This document shows positions 38,479 to 46,749 of a stretch of DNA of 64,000 nt, one piece after another. The notes beneath the pieces were generated by a model. The model saw only the letters and a list, made by a program, of their open reading frames with translations, made no database searches and had not been told where the DNA came from. Position numbers and translations under genes: made by a program. Source of the stretch: Streptomyces aureocirculatus (GTDB lineage: Bacteria; Actinomycetota; Actinomycetes; Streptomycetales; Streptomycetaceae); NCBI RefSeq assembly GCF_000720475.1, contig NZ_JOAP01000008.1:186001-250000 (forward strand), in the 5' to 3' direction. Each line of letters starts with the position of its first letter. The stretch's first letter is position 1.

Positions 38479-39441
38479 TCACGCCCGTTCCTCTCCCGCC
38501 CCGACCTCGGGCAGGGGGTCGAAGAGCAGGACGACGTGGCGTGCCCCGCGCGCGCTCGCCGGTTCCGAGACGACCATCGTGATCTGCCCCGGGCCCTTCT
38601 TGGGGTGGAACAGCGGCCTGACGTCGCCGTCGGGGTGGATGTACACCTCGGTGTTCCGCTCGTAGATCGGGCCCGTGTGTTTGTCCCTCTGGACGTCCCT
38701 GTGCAACTGGGCGAGAGCGTCGTTCTCCGGGTGCTGGATGTGCGCGAGCCTGATCTGGTTGAGTATTCCAGGAGCCCAGCGGGTCTCCCAGTCGGTCAGA
38801 ATGTAGTCCCGTGCCTCATCGGCGAGAGCCATCCAGCGCATCGTGTTCTCCGGCGGTGTGCCGCCCTCGAAGATGTCGGCGAAAGGCTGGTTGTACGCGA
38901 CGAGGTCCCACTGGACGTTGCTGACGTACGCGATTTCGCGCTGGCCGTTGACGGCCCGCTGCCAGGCGCCCGCGGCGGGCATCGTGACACCGCCGCTCGG
39001 GTCCAGGGGGTGGGGCGGCCGCTGCCCGAGGGAGAGCAGATACACCTGCGTGAACTCGTCCTCGGTCATGCGCAGGAGCCGGGCGACCTGGCGCAGATAG
39101 TCGTCCCGCGGCGACATCTTTCCGCTCTCGAACCGGTGGTAGGTCCCCACCGCGCGGTTCATCAGGATGTCCATGTCGGGCTGGGCGAGTCCGGCGACCC
39201 GCGGACCAGGACGCCCCGACGGCTTGGGGGTCAGTCCTACTTCCGCGGGCATGATTCTGGAACGTAGTTCTTTGAGTATTCGCCGCAGCGCGTCCTCGTC
39301 CACCGCGGTTCCCCCTTCCCCGTCCGCATGACTGGCGTGCCGCGCCCACGGTGTCTGCACCATAAACCCAAACGAGTCATCGACCAACAGATCGTAATCG
39401 GCTGCCGGTTCGGAGGGCGCGGCGGCCCGGGGACGCGGCAC
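38479..39441 (-). CDS. XRE regulator with MmyB-like ligand-binding domain
   Basis: 320 residues. A divergent XRE HTH occupies about residues 55-130 (GLTPKPSGRPGPRVAGLAQ then MNRAVGTYHRFESGKMSP). The C-terminal half matches the MmyB-type PAS-like ligand domain: VQWDLVAYNQPFADIF, ENTMRWMALADEARDYILTDWE, and near the end LFHPKKGPGQITMVVSE. MmyB-domain regulators are thought to bind fatty acid-like ligands. Its GTG start overlaps the TAG of the metallo-beta-lactamase-fold gene by one base, so they are coupled. Confidence 0.85.
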   Translation of the reverse strand: MPRPRAAAPSEPAADYDLLVDDSFGFMVQTPWARHASHADGEGGTAVDEDALRRILKELRSRIMPAEVGLTPKPSGRPGPRVAGLAQPDMDILMNRAVGTYHRFESGKMSPRDDYLRQVARLLRMTEDEFTQVYLLSLGQRPPHPLDPSGGVTMPAAGAWQRAVNGQREIAYVSNVQWDLVAYNQPFADIFEGGTPPENTMRWMALADEARDYILTDWETRWAPGILNQIRLAHIQHPENDALAQLHRDVQRDKHTGPIYERNTEVYIHPDGDVRPLFHPKKGPGQITMVVSEPASARGARHVVLLFDPLPEVGAGEERA

Positions 39442-40457
39442 TACGCGCGGGAGGGCACCCCCTGACGCGCGTGGGCCCAGCGGGCCGCGTGGCCCGCCAG
39501 CTCGGCCATGCCCAGGGCGTCTCCGGTGCCGCCGAGGTGGTGGTACTCGACGAACGTCAGCATGACGACGCGCTCCGGGGCACCCAGGGACGGATGGAAG
39601 CCTGCCGCGAGGATGTCGCAGGCGGCCTCGTACGCGCCGAGTCCCCTGCCGTGCCGCTCCTTGATCTCGCCTTCGAGGTCCCGGAGATAGCCGATGTAGG
39701 CGCGGACGCCGTCCTGTCCCATCAGCTCACCGTGCCCGGGGACGATCCACCGCGGGTCGAGCGCGAGCACGGTCTCGCAGGCCCGCACCACCTCGGCGAG
39801 CGGTCCCTCCCAGTGCGCGGGGTGGTCGCCGGAGAAGATGACGTCGCCCGCGGCCACCACGCCGTGCTGCGGCAGGTGCACGATCAGGTCGCCGGACGTG
39901 TGGGCCGGGCCCACCTCGATCAGGCGCACCTCGGTGTCGCCCACCAGGAAGTCGTGGCTGCCGCTGAAGGTCAGCGTGGGCGGTACGACGGTGATGCCGG
40001 TGTAGTCGTAGGCGCCGAAGCGATCGCGCGCGTACCAGCCGAGCGGCTCCCGCGGGTCGCTGGCGTGCACCAGGTACTGCATCTCCTGGGGCGAGATCTC
40101 ACCGCAGCGGTGGCGTTCGAGGCTGGCATCGGTACTGATGATCTCCGCGCCGGGGAAGAACCCGTTGCCGAAGCAGTGGTCCCCGTTGGCGTGGGTGTTG
40201 ACGACGGTACGGACCCGGGCCCCTTCGGGCAGCACACGGCCGGCCGCCGCGATGAGCGCCTTGGTCATGCGCGTGTCGTAGGGCGTGTCGATGAGCGCGG
40301 CTTCTGTTGCCGAGGTTCCGGAGTTTCCGGAGTTTCCGGAGGTGATGAGCAGGCAGTTGGCCAGGCCCCAGGAGCCCGCGGCACCGCGGGGCGCCCACAA
40401 GTACAGGCTGTCGTCGGCAAGGACGGCGAGGTCGACAGGAAGGTCCATGGACGTCAT
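39441..40457 (-). CDS. Metallo-beta-lactamase-fold hydrolase
   Basis: About 338 residues from the ATG at 40455-40457 (a second ATG 9 bases later is possible). Zn-binding motif VNTHANGDHCFGN (about residues 90-102), second-site region VGPAHTSGDLIVHLP, AAGDVIFSGDHP with Asp, and VPGHGEL with a further His are all present. An NSGNSGTS repeat forms a loop near residue 40. Substrate class not readable; lactone or thioester cleavage is common in the superfamily. First gene of an operon with an MmyB-type regulator, which could sense its substrate or product. Confidence 0.88.
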   Translation of the reverse strand: MTSMDLPVDLAVLADDSLYLWAPRGAAGSWGLANCLLITSGNSGNSGTSATEAALIDTPYDTRMTKALIAAAGRVLPEGARVRTVVNTHANGDHCFGNGFFPGAEIISTDASLERHRCGEISPQEMQYLVHASDPREPLGWYARDRFGAYDYTGITVVPPTLTFSGSHDFLVGDTEVRLIEVGPAHTSGDLIVHLPQHGVVAAGDVIFSGDHPAHWEGPLAEVVRACETVLALDPRWIVPGHGELMGQDGVRAYIGYLRDLEGEIKERHGRGLGAYEAACDILAAGFHPSLGAPERVVMLTFVEYHHLGGTGDALGMAELAGHAARWAHARQGVPSRA

Positions 40458-40554
40458 CTTCGTCGACGCCCGCGTACGCCCGACTGTGTTCAGTGCCACA
40501 GCACGGCGACGCTCCGCCTCACCGACCCCACACACATTTAACTTTGAATAATTG

Positions 40555-40582
40555 GGCGGGCATCGCAAGCGATAACCCCGCC
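40555..40582. promoter_or_regulatory. Nested inverted repeat in divergent promoter region
   Basis: ATCGC-AA-GCGAT (40562-40573) flanked by GGCGGG and CCCGCC makes an interrupted palindrome, between the divergent MBL-fold gene and LuxR regulator 4. The surrounding 40530-40600 is AT-rich, as in a promoter. Possible operator for the XRE/MmyB protein or a LuxR regulator. Confidence 0.45.
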
Positions 40583-40673
40583 ATTGAAAAACCGTTGCCC
40601 CGTTGACAAGGATGACGACACGTGTGACGTCCGTCATTCGCGCCAACGCCCCAGACCGAGTAGGGGGAAGCCT

Positions 40674-41753
40674 GTGCAGGACGCAGCGGCGCAGGCGGTG
40701 GCGCCCTTCCCGGCCGCGACCGAGCGTGCCACCCGGCTCCGGATGGCGGCGCCCGCACGCGGCGGCGCCCCTTCCGACCGCCGGCATGTGCCGCACGAGC
40801 CGGAGGAGCTGTGCGAGGCGGGCCGGGCACTGTACGCGCGTGCCCTGCGCGAGTGCGGGCTGCACCGCGAGTCCGTCGCCGACGCGCCCTGCCTCCTCGA
40901 CTCCGGGCTCCTGCACCCGCGGGCCGACGACCCTGCCTGGCTGCTCCCCACCCCGCCCCTGGTGGCCCTGCCCCGGCTCCTCGCGGGTATCGAGGCGCGG
41001 GTCGCCCGGCAGCGCGGGCGGGCGTCGCGGCTCGCCTCCGCCTTCGAACCCTTCCTCCAGCTCGCCCCCGCAGCCGTCCCCGACACCACGGCGTCCCTCG
41101 TCACCGTGCTCAAGGGGACGACCCGTATCAGGCGGGCCGTCCGGCAGGCCCTCGCGGACGCCTCGCACGAGGCGCTCGGCATCCACCCGGGCGACCCTGA
41201 CCGACCGCAGATGCTGCCCCACAACGAGCCCTGGCGCATGGCCGACTTCGCCGAACGCGGGGGCCGCCTGCGTACGCTGTCCCGGCCGGAGTCCGCCTTC
41301 GACTCGCTGCCGGGGCGCGCGCACCCGGACCGGCCCGTCCTGTCCTGCGAGGTCCGCACCCTCGACGAACTCCCGCCCTGTCTGCTCGTCTTCGACCGCA
41401 CCATCGCCTTCATCCCGGCCGTCGACGACGGCGGCATCGTCTTCGAACTGCGCTCACCGGCCCTGGTCGGCTATCTGGCCACGGCCTTCGACATCATGTG
41501 GCGCCTCGCCACACCCCTGTACCGCGACGACACACCGCGACCGCCGGTCCACGCGGTCAGCCAGGTCCAGCGCGTCATCGCCCGCATGCTCACCGAGGGC
41601 CACACCGACGCGGAGATCGCGCACCGCCTTGACATGAATGTACGCACCGTCCGGCTGCACGTCGCCAAGCTCGCGGGCCTGCTCGGCAGCAGCAGCCGCA
41701 CCCAACTCGGCTTCCTCATCGGCCGCTCGGGCATCCTGGACCGACACGTCTAG
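40674..41753 (+). CDS. LuxR-type regulator 4 of the array, diverged sensor region
   Basis: 359 residues from GTG 40674, with AGGGGGAAG just before it. The shared N-terminal module is intact (ELCEAGRALYARALRECGL, CLLDSGLLHPRADDPAWLLP) and so is the HTH (DAEIAHRLDMNVRTVRLHVA, ending QLGFLIGRSGIL). The middle segment has changed: the RTLYQHTTRH motif of its paralogues is replaced by RTLSRPESAFDSLPG, and IQPGG by IHPGD. It may bind a different ligand or be non-sensing. Divergent from the MBL-fold operon. Confidence 0.88.
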   Translation: MQDAAAQAVAPFPAATERATRLRMAAPARGGAPSDRRHVPHEPEELCEAGRALYARALRECGLHRESVADAPCLLDSGLLHPRADDPAWLLPTPPLVALPRLLAGIEARVARQRGRASRLASAFEPFLQLAPAAVPDTTASLVTVLKGTTRIRRAVRQALADASHEALGIHPGDPDRPQMLPHNEPWRMADFAERGGRLRTLSRPESAFDSLPGRAHPDRPVLSCEVRTLDELPPCLLVFDRTIAFIPAVDDGGIVFELRSPALVGYLATAFDIMWRLATPLYRDDTPRPPVHAVSQVQRVIARMLTEGHTDAEIAHRLDMNVRTVRLHVAKLAGLLGSSSRTQLGFLIGRSGILDRHV

Positions 41754-41794
41754 CCGGACGGCGCGTGCCCGACCCCCCTGGAGGTGGCACGGCC

Positions 41795-43093
41795 ATGCCC
41801 GTGGAGTGGAGACCGTACGAGAAGGAGCCCGCACGGACCGGATGGGACGCGGGGCCCGCGCGGGGTGCCCCAGAGCACGCTCGGGACACCCCCGAACAGG
41901 CGCGGGACGCCCAGGAGCACACCCGGGACGACGCAGAGCACGCTCGGGACGCCCCCGAACACGCGCGGGACGCCCAGGAGCACACCCGGGACGACGCAGA
42001 GCACACCCGGGACACCCCCGAACAGGCGCGGGACGACACAGAGCACGCCCGGGACGAGGCGAGTGGGCAAGGTGGTGCCCGGCACCGGCCGCACGGTCCC
42101 GGGCACCTGTGCGCGCCCGCCTCGGCCCTGTACGCCCGTGCCCTGCGCGCGGGCCGTGTGCACGGCCGGGAGGCCGAAGCGGTGCCGTGCCTCGTGGACT
42201 TCGGGCTTCTGCACCCGGACCCCGACGACCTCCAGTGGCTGCTGCCGAGCGAGCCCGCCGGGGCCCTGCTGCGGCTGCTGCGCGGGTTCGAGGAGGAGGT
42301 CGGCCGTGAACGCCGGCGTGAGGCGGAGCTGACGGCGGCGTTCACGCCCTTGCTCGGCCTCTCCACCGGTGCCGGCGTCCCGAGGCCCTACGCGGGGCCC
42401 GGTACGGCGCTCCACGGCGTCCCTGGCCCCCTCAGGGCCGCCCCCGCCCCCTGCCCCGAGAGGACCGCCGCCGCGCTCGACGAGGCCGCGTCCCGGTGTG
42501 CCCGGGAGGTCCTCACCATCCAGCCGGGCGGCTTCCGGCCCGTCTCGGACCTCGGCACCGCGCCGTCCCGGGAGCAGGCCCTGCTGTCGCGGGGCTGCCG
42601 GATGCGCACCCTCTACCAGCACACCACCCGGCACGCCCTGCCCGTGATCGCGCACTTCGAGCGGTTGGAGGGCGACGTGGAGGTGCGCACGCTGAGCGAA
42701 GTGCCCGAGCAACTGGTGGTGTTCGACCGCACGGTGGCCTTCGTGCCGGGCGCCCCGGACTTCTCCGAGGCCCTGGAGATCCGTACCCCGGCCGTCGTCG
42801 GCCACCTGGCCGCCCTCTTCGACCGGCTCTGGCGCCTCGCCACCCCGATGTACCCGCACCCGGCCGCCCCCCAGCCCACGAGGGACGGGGTGACCGCCCG
42901 GCAGCGGACCATCGCGGAGCTCCTCGTCGAGGGCCTCACGGACGCCGGCATCGCCGACCGGCTCGGCATGAACGTGCGCACCGTACGGGTCCACATCGCG
43001 AAGCTCGCCCGCACCCTGGGCAGCACAGGACGCACCCAACTCGGATACCTCATCGGCCGCTCGGGCATCCTGGGCCCCGGCTGCCCGAACTGA
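41795..43093 (+). CDS. LuxR-type regulator 5 of the array, with heptad-repeat N-terminus
   Basis: 432 residues from ATG 41795 (GGAGGTGG seven bases before). It differs from the others by a ~65-residue N-terminal block of nine heptads of EHARDxx type (residues about 27-89), then the usual module (SALYARALRAGRV, CLVDFGLLHPDPDDLQWLLP), VLTIQPGG, CRMRTLYQHTTRH, VFDRTVAFVPG and HTH DAGIADRLGMNVRTVRVHIA. The charged repeats may form a helix for oligomerisation. It follows regulator 4 by 41 bp. Confidence 0.9.
   Translation: MPVEWRPYEKEPARTGWDAGPARGAPEHARDTPEQARDAQEHTRDDAEHARDAPEHARDAQEHTRDDAEHTRDTPEQARDDTEHARDEASGQGGARHRPHGPGHLCAPASALYARALRAGRVHGREAEAVPCLVDFGLLHPDPDDLQWLLPSEPAGALLRLLRGFEEEVGRERRREAELTAAFTPLLGLSTGAGVPRPYAGPGTALHGVPGPLRAAPAPCPERTAAALDEAASRCAREVLTIQPGGFRPVSDLGTAPSREQALLSRGCRMRTLYQHTTRHALPVIAHFERLEGDVEVRTLSEVPEQLVVFDRTVAFVPGAPDFSEALEIRTPAVVGHLAALFDRLWRLATPMYPHPAAPQPTRDGVTARQRTIAELLVEGLTDAGIADRLGMNVRTVRVHIAKLARTLGSTGRTQLGYLIGRSGILGPGCPN
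41873..42061 (+). repeat. Nine 21-bp repeats coding EHARDxx heptads
   Basis: The 189-bp block is made of 21-bp units. Units vary between EHARDTP, EQARDAQ, EHTRDDA and EHARDAP, with a partly repeated order of three, suggesting stepwise duplication of one and then several units. In frame throughout. Confidence 0.93.
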
Positions 43094-43482
43094 ACCACCT
43101 GCATCCGGAGAACTGCATCACTTACGTCCGGAAATGGACCCATTTGCGCCCACCCCCGCCCGTTGCACCGCAACAAGATGACGGTGGCGGAGCGTGCGCG
43201 GGCGTTGCATCGTAGTGACAGCGGCAAGGAACGGCCAGTCCCGCAAGCGGAACTGGAACCGGCCCGGTCCCGGCCGCGAGGTGGCTCTGTAGTGGTCTCC
43301 CCCCGCAGAGCCGCGCTTCCCTAAGGGTCGCCCCGGTTCGGCTATTTCCCGTGGCCGGCCGGGGCGCTCACGGCCACGGGGGACGTGAGCGCCCCGGCTC
43401 ACCGCGGGCGGCCCGCACAGCGCCGTACCGCGGCTGCCTCAGGCACTCGCGGGCGGCCCGCACAGCGCCGTACGCGACTGCC
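43094..43482. other. Gene-poor region after the LuxR array, with 45-bp duplication
   Basis: No confident gene. A 48-codon open frame (43178-43324) starts MTVAERARALHRSDSG but lacks a ribosome site. GTTGC-ACC-GCAAC (about 43162-43174) is a small palindrome. At 43403-43446 there is a copy of the 3' end of the next gene (43448-43489), including its stop triplet. Confidence 0.6.
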
Positions 43483-44001
43483 TCAGGCACGCGTCGCGTT
43501 CTCGCCCGCCCACTCGCTGAGCAGCCGCTCCCGCTCGTCCCTGCGGGGCGTGCCGCCCTCGTGCGCGCGGCCCCACGCGGCCATCGCGTCCAGCGTCGTC
43601 AGGAGCGTGGCGGCGCCCTCGGTGAGCCGGGAGAGCAGGGCGCGGGACAGGTCGTACTCCTTCTGGCTGTAACCGGAGGCCGCGGCGACGTACGCCGTCA
43701 GCTCGATCTCCTCATCGGGCATCCCCACGCACACCGTCATCGTCGGCGCCTCGTCGCCGCCGCCGAGGCCCACCGAGAGCGCCAGATCGACGACCACGCC
43801 CACCTGCCGCTTCAGGGACTTCACGGGAACGTCCTCGACGGTGAGGCTACGTACGTCGTCCCAGAGCCACAGGCCCGCCTGCTGGTGGCCGAGCCCCGTG
43901 ACGCCCTCCGGTGTCAGACGCACCCCGGGAGCGAGGCCCGACGGCTTGGAGCCCACGTACACATCGCCCTCGGCGATCCAGAACAGCCCCACCATGGCCA
44001 T
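43483..44001 (-). CDS. Unknown conserved-looking cytoplasmic protein
   Basis: 172 residues from the ATG at 43999-44001 with GGGGGA upstream. Beta-rich first half (FWIAEGDVYVGSKPSG, LWLWDDVRSLTVEDVPVKSL), which resembles a PH-like fold, and a helical end (LSRALLSRLTEGAATLLTTLDAM). No signal peptide. Not recognised. Its 3' end is duplicated downstream. Confidence 0.75.
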   Translation of the reverse strand: MAMVGLFWIAEGDVYVGSKPSGLAPGVRLTPEGVTGLGHQQAGLWLWDDVRSLTVEDVPVKSLKRQVGVVVDLALSVGLGGGDEAPTMTVCVGMPDEEIELTAYVAAASGYSQKEYDLSRALLSRLTEGAATLLTTLDAMAAWGRAHEGGTPRRDERERLLSEWAGENATRA

Positions 44002-44177
44002 GAATGTCCCCCGGTCCCTCGTCACGCAGCGTCTCGCTGCGCCCAACTATAAGGAGTTCGGGCGGGCCGCCTCCGTTCCCCCGAGGGGCCTCGGTTAGGG
44101 TGCCTTGCCCCCACGGCACGCCCCTCCCCCCACGTCTGTCTCCCGCTTCTCCCGTGCAACGGAAGGGAACTCCAGTC

Positions 44178-44897
44178 GTGTTCCAACAGCACCGACCCGC
44201 GCCCGCCCCCCGGCGCGACCGCAAAGCCTGGTTCGTCCCCGCGGCCGCCGCGGCAGCGGTTCTCGCCGCTGGGCTCACGGCCACCCTCGGCGCCCCGGCC
44301 ACCGCTTCCGGCTCCTCCGGGGAGACCGGCGCAGCCGCCGCTGCCGCCCCCCTCAAGGCCCCGGCGAAGTTCACGGCCGAGTCCGGGCGGGACGCCAACT
44401 CCCTGTCCTGGGCGGCCTCCACGGGCGCGCGGAAGTACGAGGTGCACCGGGCCCCGGCCGCGGGCGGCGCGTACTCCCGTATCGGCACGGTGACGTCGAC
44501 GAGGTTCACCGACGACAAGGCCGTGCCCGACGTGGCGTACAGGTACAAGGTGCGGGCCCTGGGAACGTCCTCGCAGGTATCGCCGTACTCGTCCGTCGCA
44601 CGGGCCACCCGCGACACCCTCGCCCCCCTGCCGCCCCAGGACGTCACCGCGCGCAAGGGCGCGGGGCCCGGGGTGCCGCTGGTCTGGCGCGGCGGCGGCA
44701 CGGACGCCGTGTCGTACACGGTGTACCGGTCCACGTCCCCCACCAACCCGGCGACGAAGGTGGGTACGACCGGCACGACGTCGTTCCGCGACCTCGGGCC
44801 GCTGGAGGAGGACCGGCCCTACATGTACTACGTGACCGGTACCGACGCTGCCGGGAACGAGTCCGAGGCGTCGCAGATCGAGACCGTGCACAACTAG
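44178..44897 (+). CDS. Secreted protein with two fibronectin type III domains
   Basis: 239 residues from GTG 44178 (AAGGGAA upstream). An Arg/Lys-rich start precedes a long Ala-rich hydrophobic segment (WFVPAAAAAAVLAAGLTATL), i.e. a Sec or Tat-type signal, with possible cleavage near ATASG. Two FnIII repeats follow: about residues 62-145 (NSLSWAASTGARKYEVHRAP, YRYKVRALG) and 150-239 (PLVWRGGGTDAVSYTVYRST, YMYYVTGTDAAGNES). No enzyme domain; it may be an adhesion or carbohydrate-associated module. Confidence 0.85.
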   Translation: MFQQHRPAPAPRRDRKAWFVPAAAAAAVLAAGLTATLGAPATASGSSGETGAAAAAAPLKAPAKFTAESGRDANSLSWAASTGARKYEVHRAPAAGGAYSRIGTVTSTRFTDDKAVPDVAYRYKVRALGTSSQVSPYSSVARATRDTLAPLPPQDVTARKGAGPGVPLVWRGGGTDAVSYTVYRSTSPTNPATKVGTTGTTSFRDLGPLEEDRPYMYYVTGTDAAGNESEASQIETVHN

Positions 44898-45014
44898 TCC
44901 GCACGCGACAGGGCCGGGAGCTCCCGCGAGGGATCTCCCGGCCCGTGCGTCATCGCCTCAGGGGGTGCGCCGCCTCAGGGGCTGCGCCGCCTCAGGAGCG
45001 CGCGCCCGCTCCGC

Positions 45015-45470
45015 TCACGGCTCCGTCGATCTCTTCGGCCGCCACACCACGAGCGCGCTCGCCTGCTGGACGTCCTGATAGGGCACCAGGTCCCTGCGGT
45101 ACGAGGCGTGCACCGCGGCCTCGCGCTGCTGCATCGCCGCCGCGGCGCCCTCGACGGCCGACGACAGCTCGGCCACCCTGGACTGCAGCGCCGCGACCTG
45201 GTTCTCCAGCTCGATGATGCGCTTGATGCCCGCCAGGTTGATGCCTTCCTCCTGCGACAACTGCTGCACGGTGCGCAGCAGTTCGATGTCGCGGGCGGAA
45301 TACCGCCGGCCCCGGCCCGCGGTGCGGTCGGGCGAGACCAGGCCCAGGCGGTCGTACTGCCTGAGGGTCTGCGGATGCAGGCCGGAGAGCTGGGCCGCCA
45401 CCGAGATGACGTACACCGGGGTCTCGTCCGTCAGTTGATACGGGTTGCGTCGGCGGCCGTCCCGCTCCAT
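45015..45470 (-). CDS. hspR: HspR, heat-shock repressor
   Basis: 151-residue MerR-family repressor. The HTH reads YVISVAAQLSGLHPQTLRQY near residues 18-38, followed by GRGRRYSARDIELL and the coiled coil IKRIIELENQVAALQSRVAEL. It binds HAIR sites with DnaK as corepressor, an established Streptomyces circuit. It is the last gene of dnaK-grpE-dnaJ-hspR, 4 bp after dnaJ. The ATG at 45468-45470 gives the standard length. Confidence 0.97.
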   Translation of the reverse strand: MERDGRRRNPYQLTDETPVYVISVAAQLSGLHPQTLRQYDRLGLVSPDRTAGRGRRYSARDIELLRTVQQLSQEEGINLAGIKRIIELENQVAALQSRVAELSSAVEGAAAAMQQREAAVHASYRRDLVPYQDVQQASALVVWRPKRSTEP

Positions 45471-45474
45471 GAGG

Positions 45475-46665
45475 TCACGCTCCCTTCGCGGCCTTGAACA
45501 GTTCTGCCCGCGGATCGGTGTCCGCAGTCGCGTCGCGGTACGCCTCAAGGGCTTCCTGCGCGGCGGGCGACAGCGTGGTCGGCACCGCGACCTCCACCGT
45601 CACGAGCAGGTCGCCGCGGGTGCCGTCCTTGCGGATCGCGCCCTTGCCGCGAGCGCGCATGGTGCGGCCGTTGGGCGTGCCCGGGGGCAGCTTCAGGGTG
45701 ACGGAGGGGCCGCCCAGGGTGGGCACCTTGACCTCGCCGCCGAGCGCCGCTTCCGCGTACGTCACCGGCACGGTCACCGTCAGGTTGTCGCCCTTGCGGC
45801 CGAAGACCGGGTGGGCGTCGACGTGCACGACCACGTACAGGTCACCGGCCGGGCCGCCCCGCTCGCCGGGTCCGCCCTTGCCGCGCAGCCGGATCCGCTG
45901 GCTGTCGGAGACGCCCGCGGGGATGCGCACCTGCATCGTGCGCGAGGACTTCGCGCGGCCCGAGCCCTTGCACACCTCGCAGGGGTCCTGCGCGATGAGG
46001 CCGCGGCCCTTGCAGTCCACGCAGGGGTCGGTCAGCGAGAAGCCGCCGCCACCGCCGCGCGAGACCTGGCCCGTGCCCACGCACGTCGGGCAGACGCGCG
46101 GCGTGCCGTTCTTGTCGCCGGTGCCCGAGCACGCCTTGCACGGGGCCTGCGACGACATGCGCAGCGGAACCGTCGCGCCGTCCACCGCCTCCGTGAAGCT
46201 CAGGGTGACCTCGGACTCGACGTCCTGGCCGCGGCGCGGCTGGGTGCGGCTCCCCGCGGTCGCGCCGCCGCGGTTGAACAGGCCCCCGAAGACGTCACCG
46301 AGGCCGCCCCCGAAGCCGCCCGCGCCGGCCGTACCCCCGCCCGGGGCGCCGCCTCCGAAGAGGTCCCCCAGGTCGAAGTTGAACGATCCGCCGCCGGCGC
46401 CTCCGGGGCCCGGCCTGAATCCGCCGTTGCCGAAGAGCGCGCGCGCCTCGTCGTACTCCTTGCGCTTCTTCGGGTCGCCGAGGATGTCGTTCGCCTCGGA
46501 GATCTCCTTGAAGCGCTCCTCGGCCTTGGCGTTGCCCGTGTTGGCGTCCGGGTGGTTCTCGCGGGCGAGCTTCCGGTACGCCTTCTTGATCTCGGCTTCG
46601 GTGGCGTCCTTGGGGACGCCGAGGACCTTGTAGTAGTCCTTCTCGATGAAGTCCTTGGTGCTCAT
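45475..46665 (-). CDS. dnaJ: DnaJ cochaperone
   Basis: 396 residues: J domain with HPD in [11 protein letters not shown], a Gly/Phe-rich linker (about 75-150, [14 protein letters not shown]), four CxxCxGxG zinc repeats ([32 protein letters not shown]) and a C-terminal substrate domain. Stimulates DnaK ATPase and delivers clients. In the HspR-regulated operon. Confidence 0.98.
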   Translation of the reverse strand: MSTKDFIEKDYYKVLGVPKDATEAEIKKAYRKLARENHPDANTGNAKAEERFKEISEANDILGDPKKRKEYDEARALFGNGGFRPGPGGAGGGSFNFDLGDLFGGGAPGGGTAGAGGFGGGLGDVFGGLFNRGGATAGSRTQPRRGQDVESEVTLSFTEAVDGATVPLRMSSQAPCKACSGTGDKNGTPRVCPTCVGTGQVSRGGGGGFSLTDPCVDCKGRGLIAQDPCEVCKGSGRAKSSRTMQVRIPAGVSDSQRIRLRGKGGPGERGGPAGDLYVVVHVDAHPVFGRKGDNLTVTVPVTYAEAALGGEVKVPTLGGPSVTLKLPPGTPNGRTMRARGKGAIRKDGTRGDLLVTVEVAVPTTLSPAAQEALEAYRDATADTDPRAELFKAAKGA

Positions 46666-46749
46666 CCCCGACGCCCCTCCTTCCTTGTCATCCGGCGGGC
46701 GCCGGCGCCGAGGTCGCCCTCGGCGCCGGAGCCGCCGTCCGTCTCGGCG

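Noticed and set aside
40584..40673. Earlier TTG start for LuxR regulator 4
   Set aside because: No ribosome site; GTG 40674 has AGGGGGAAG and matches the paralogues' beginning.
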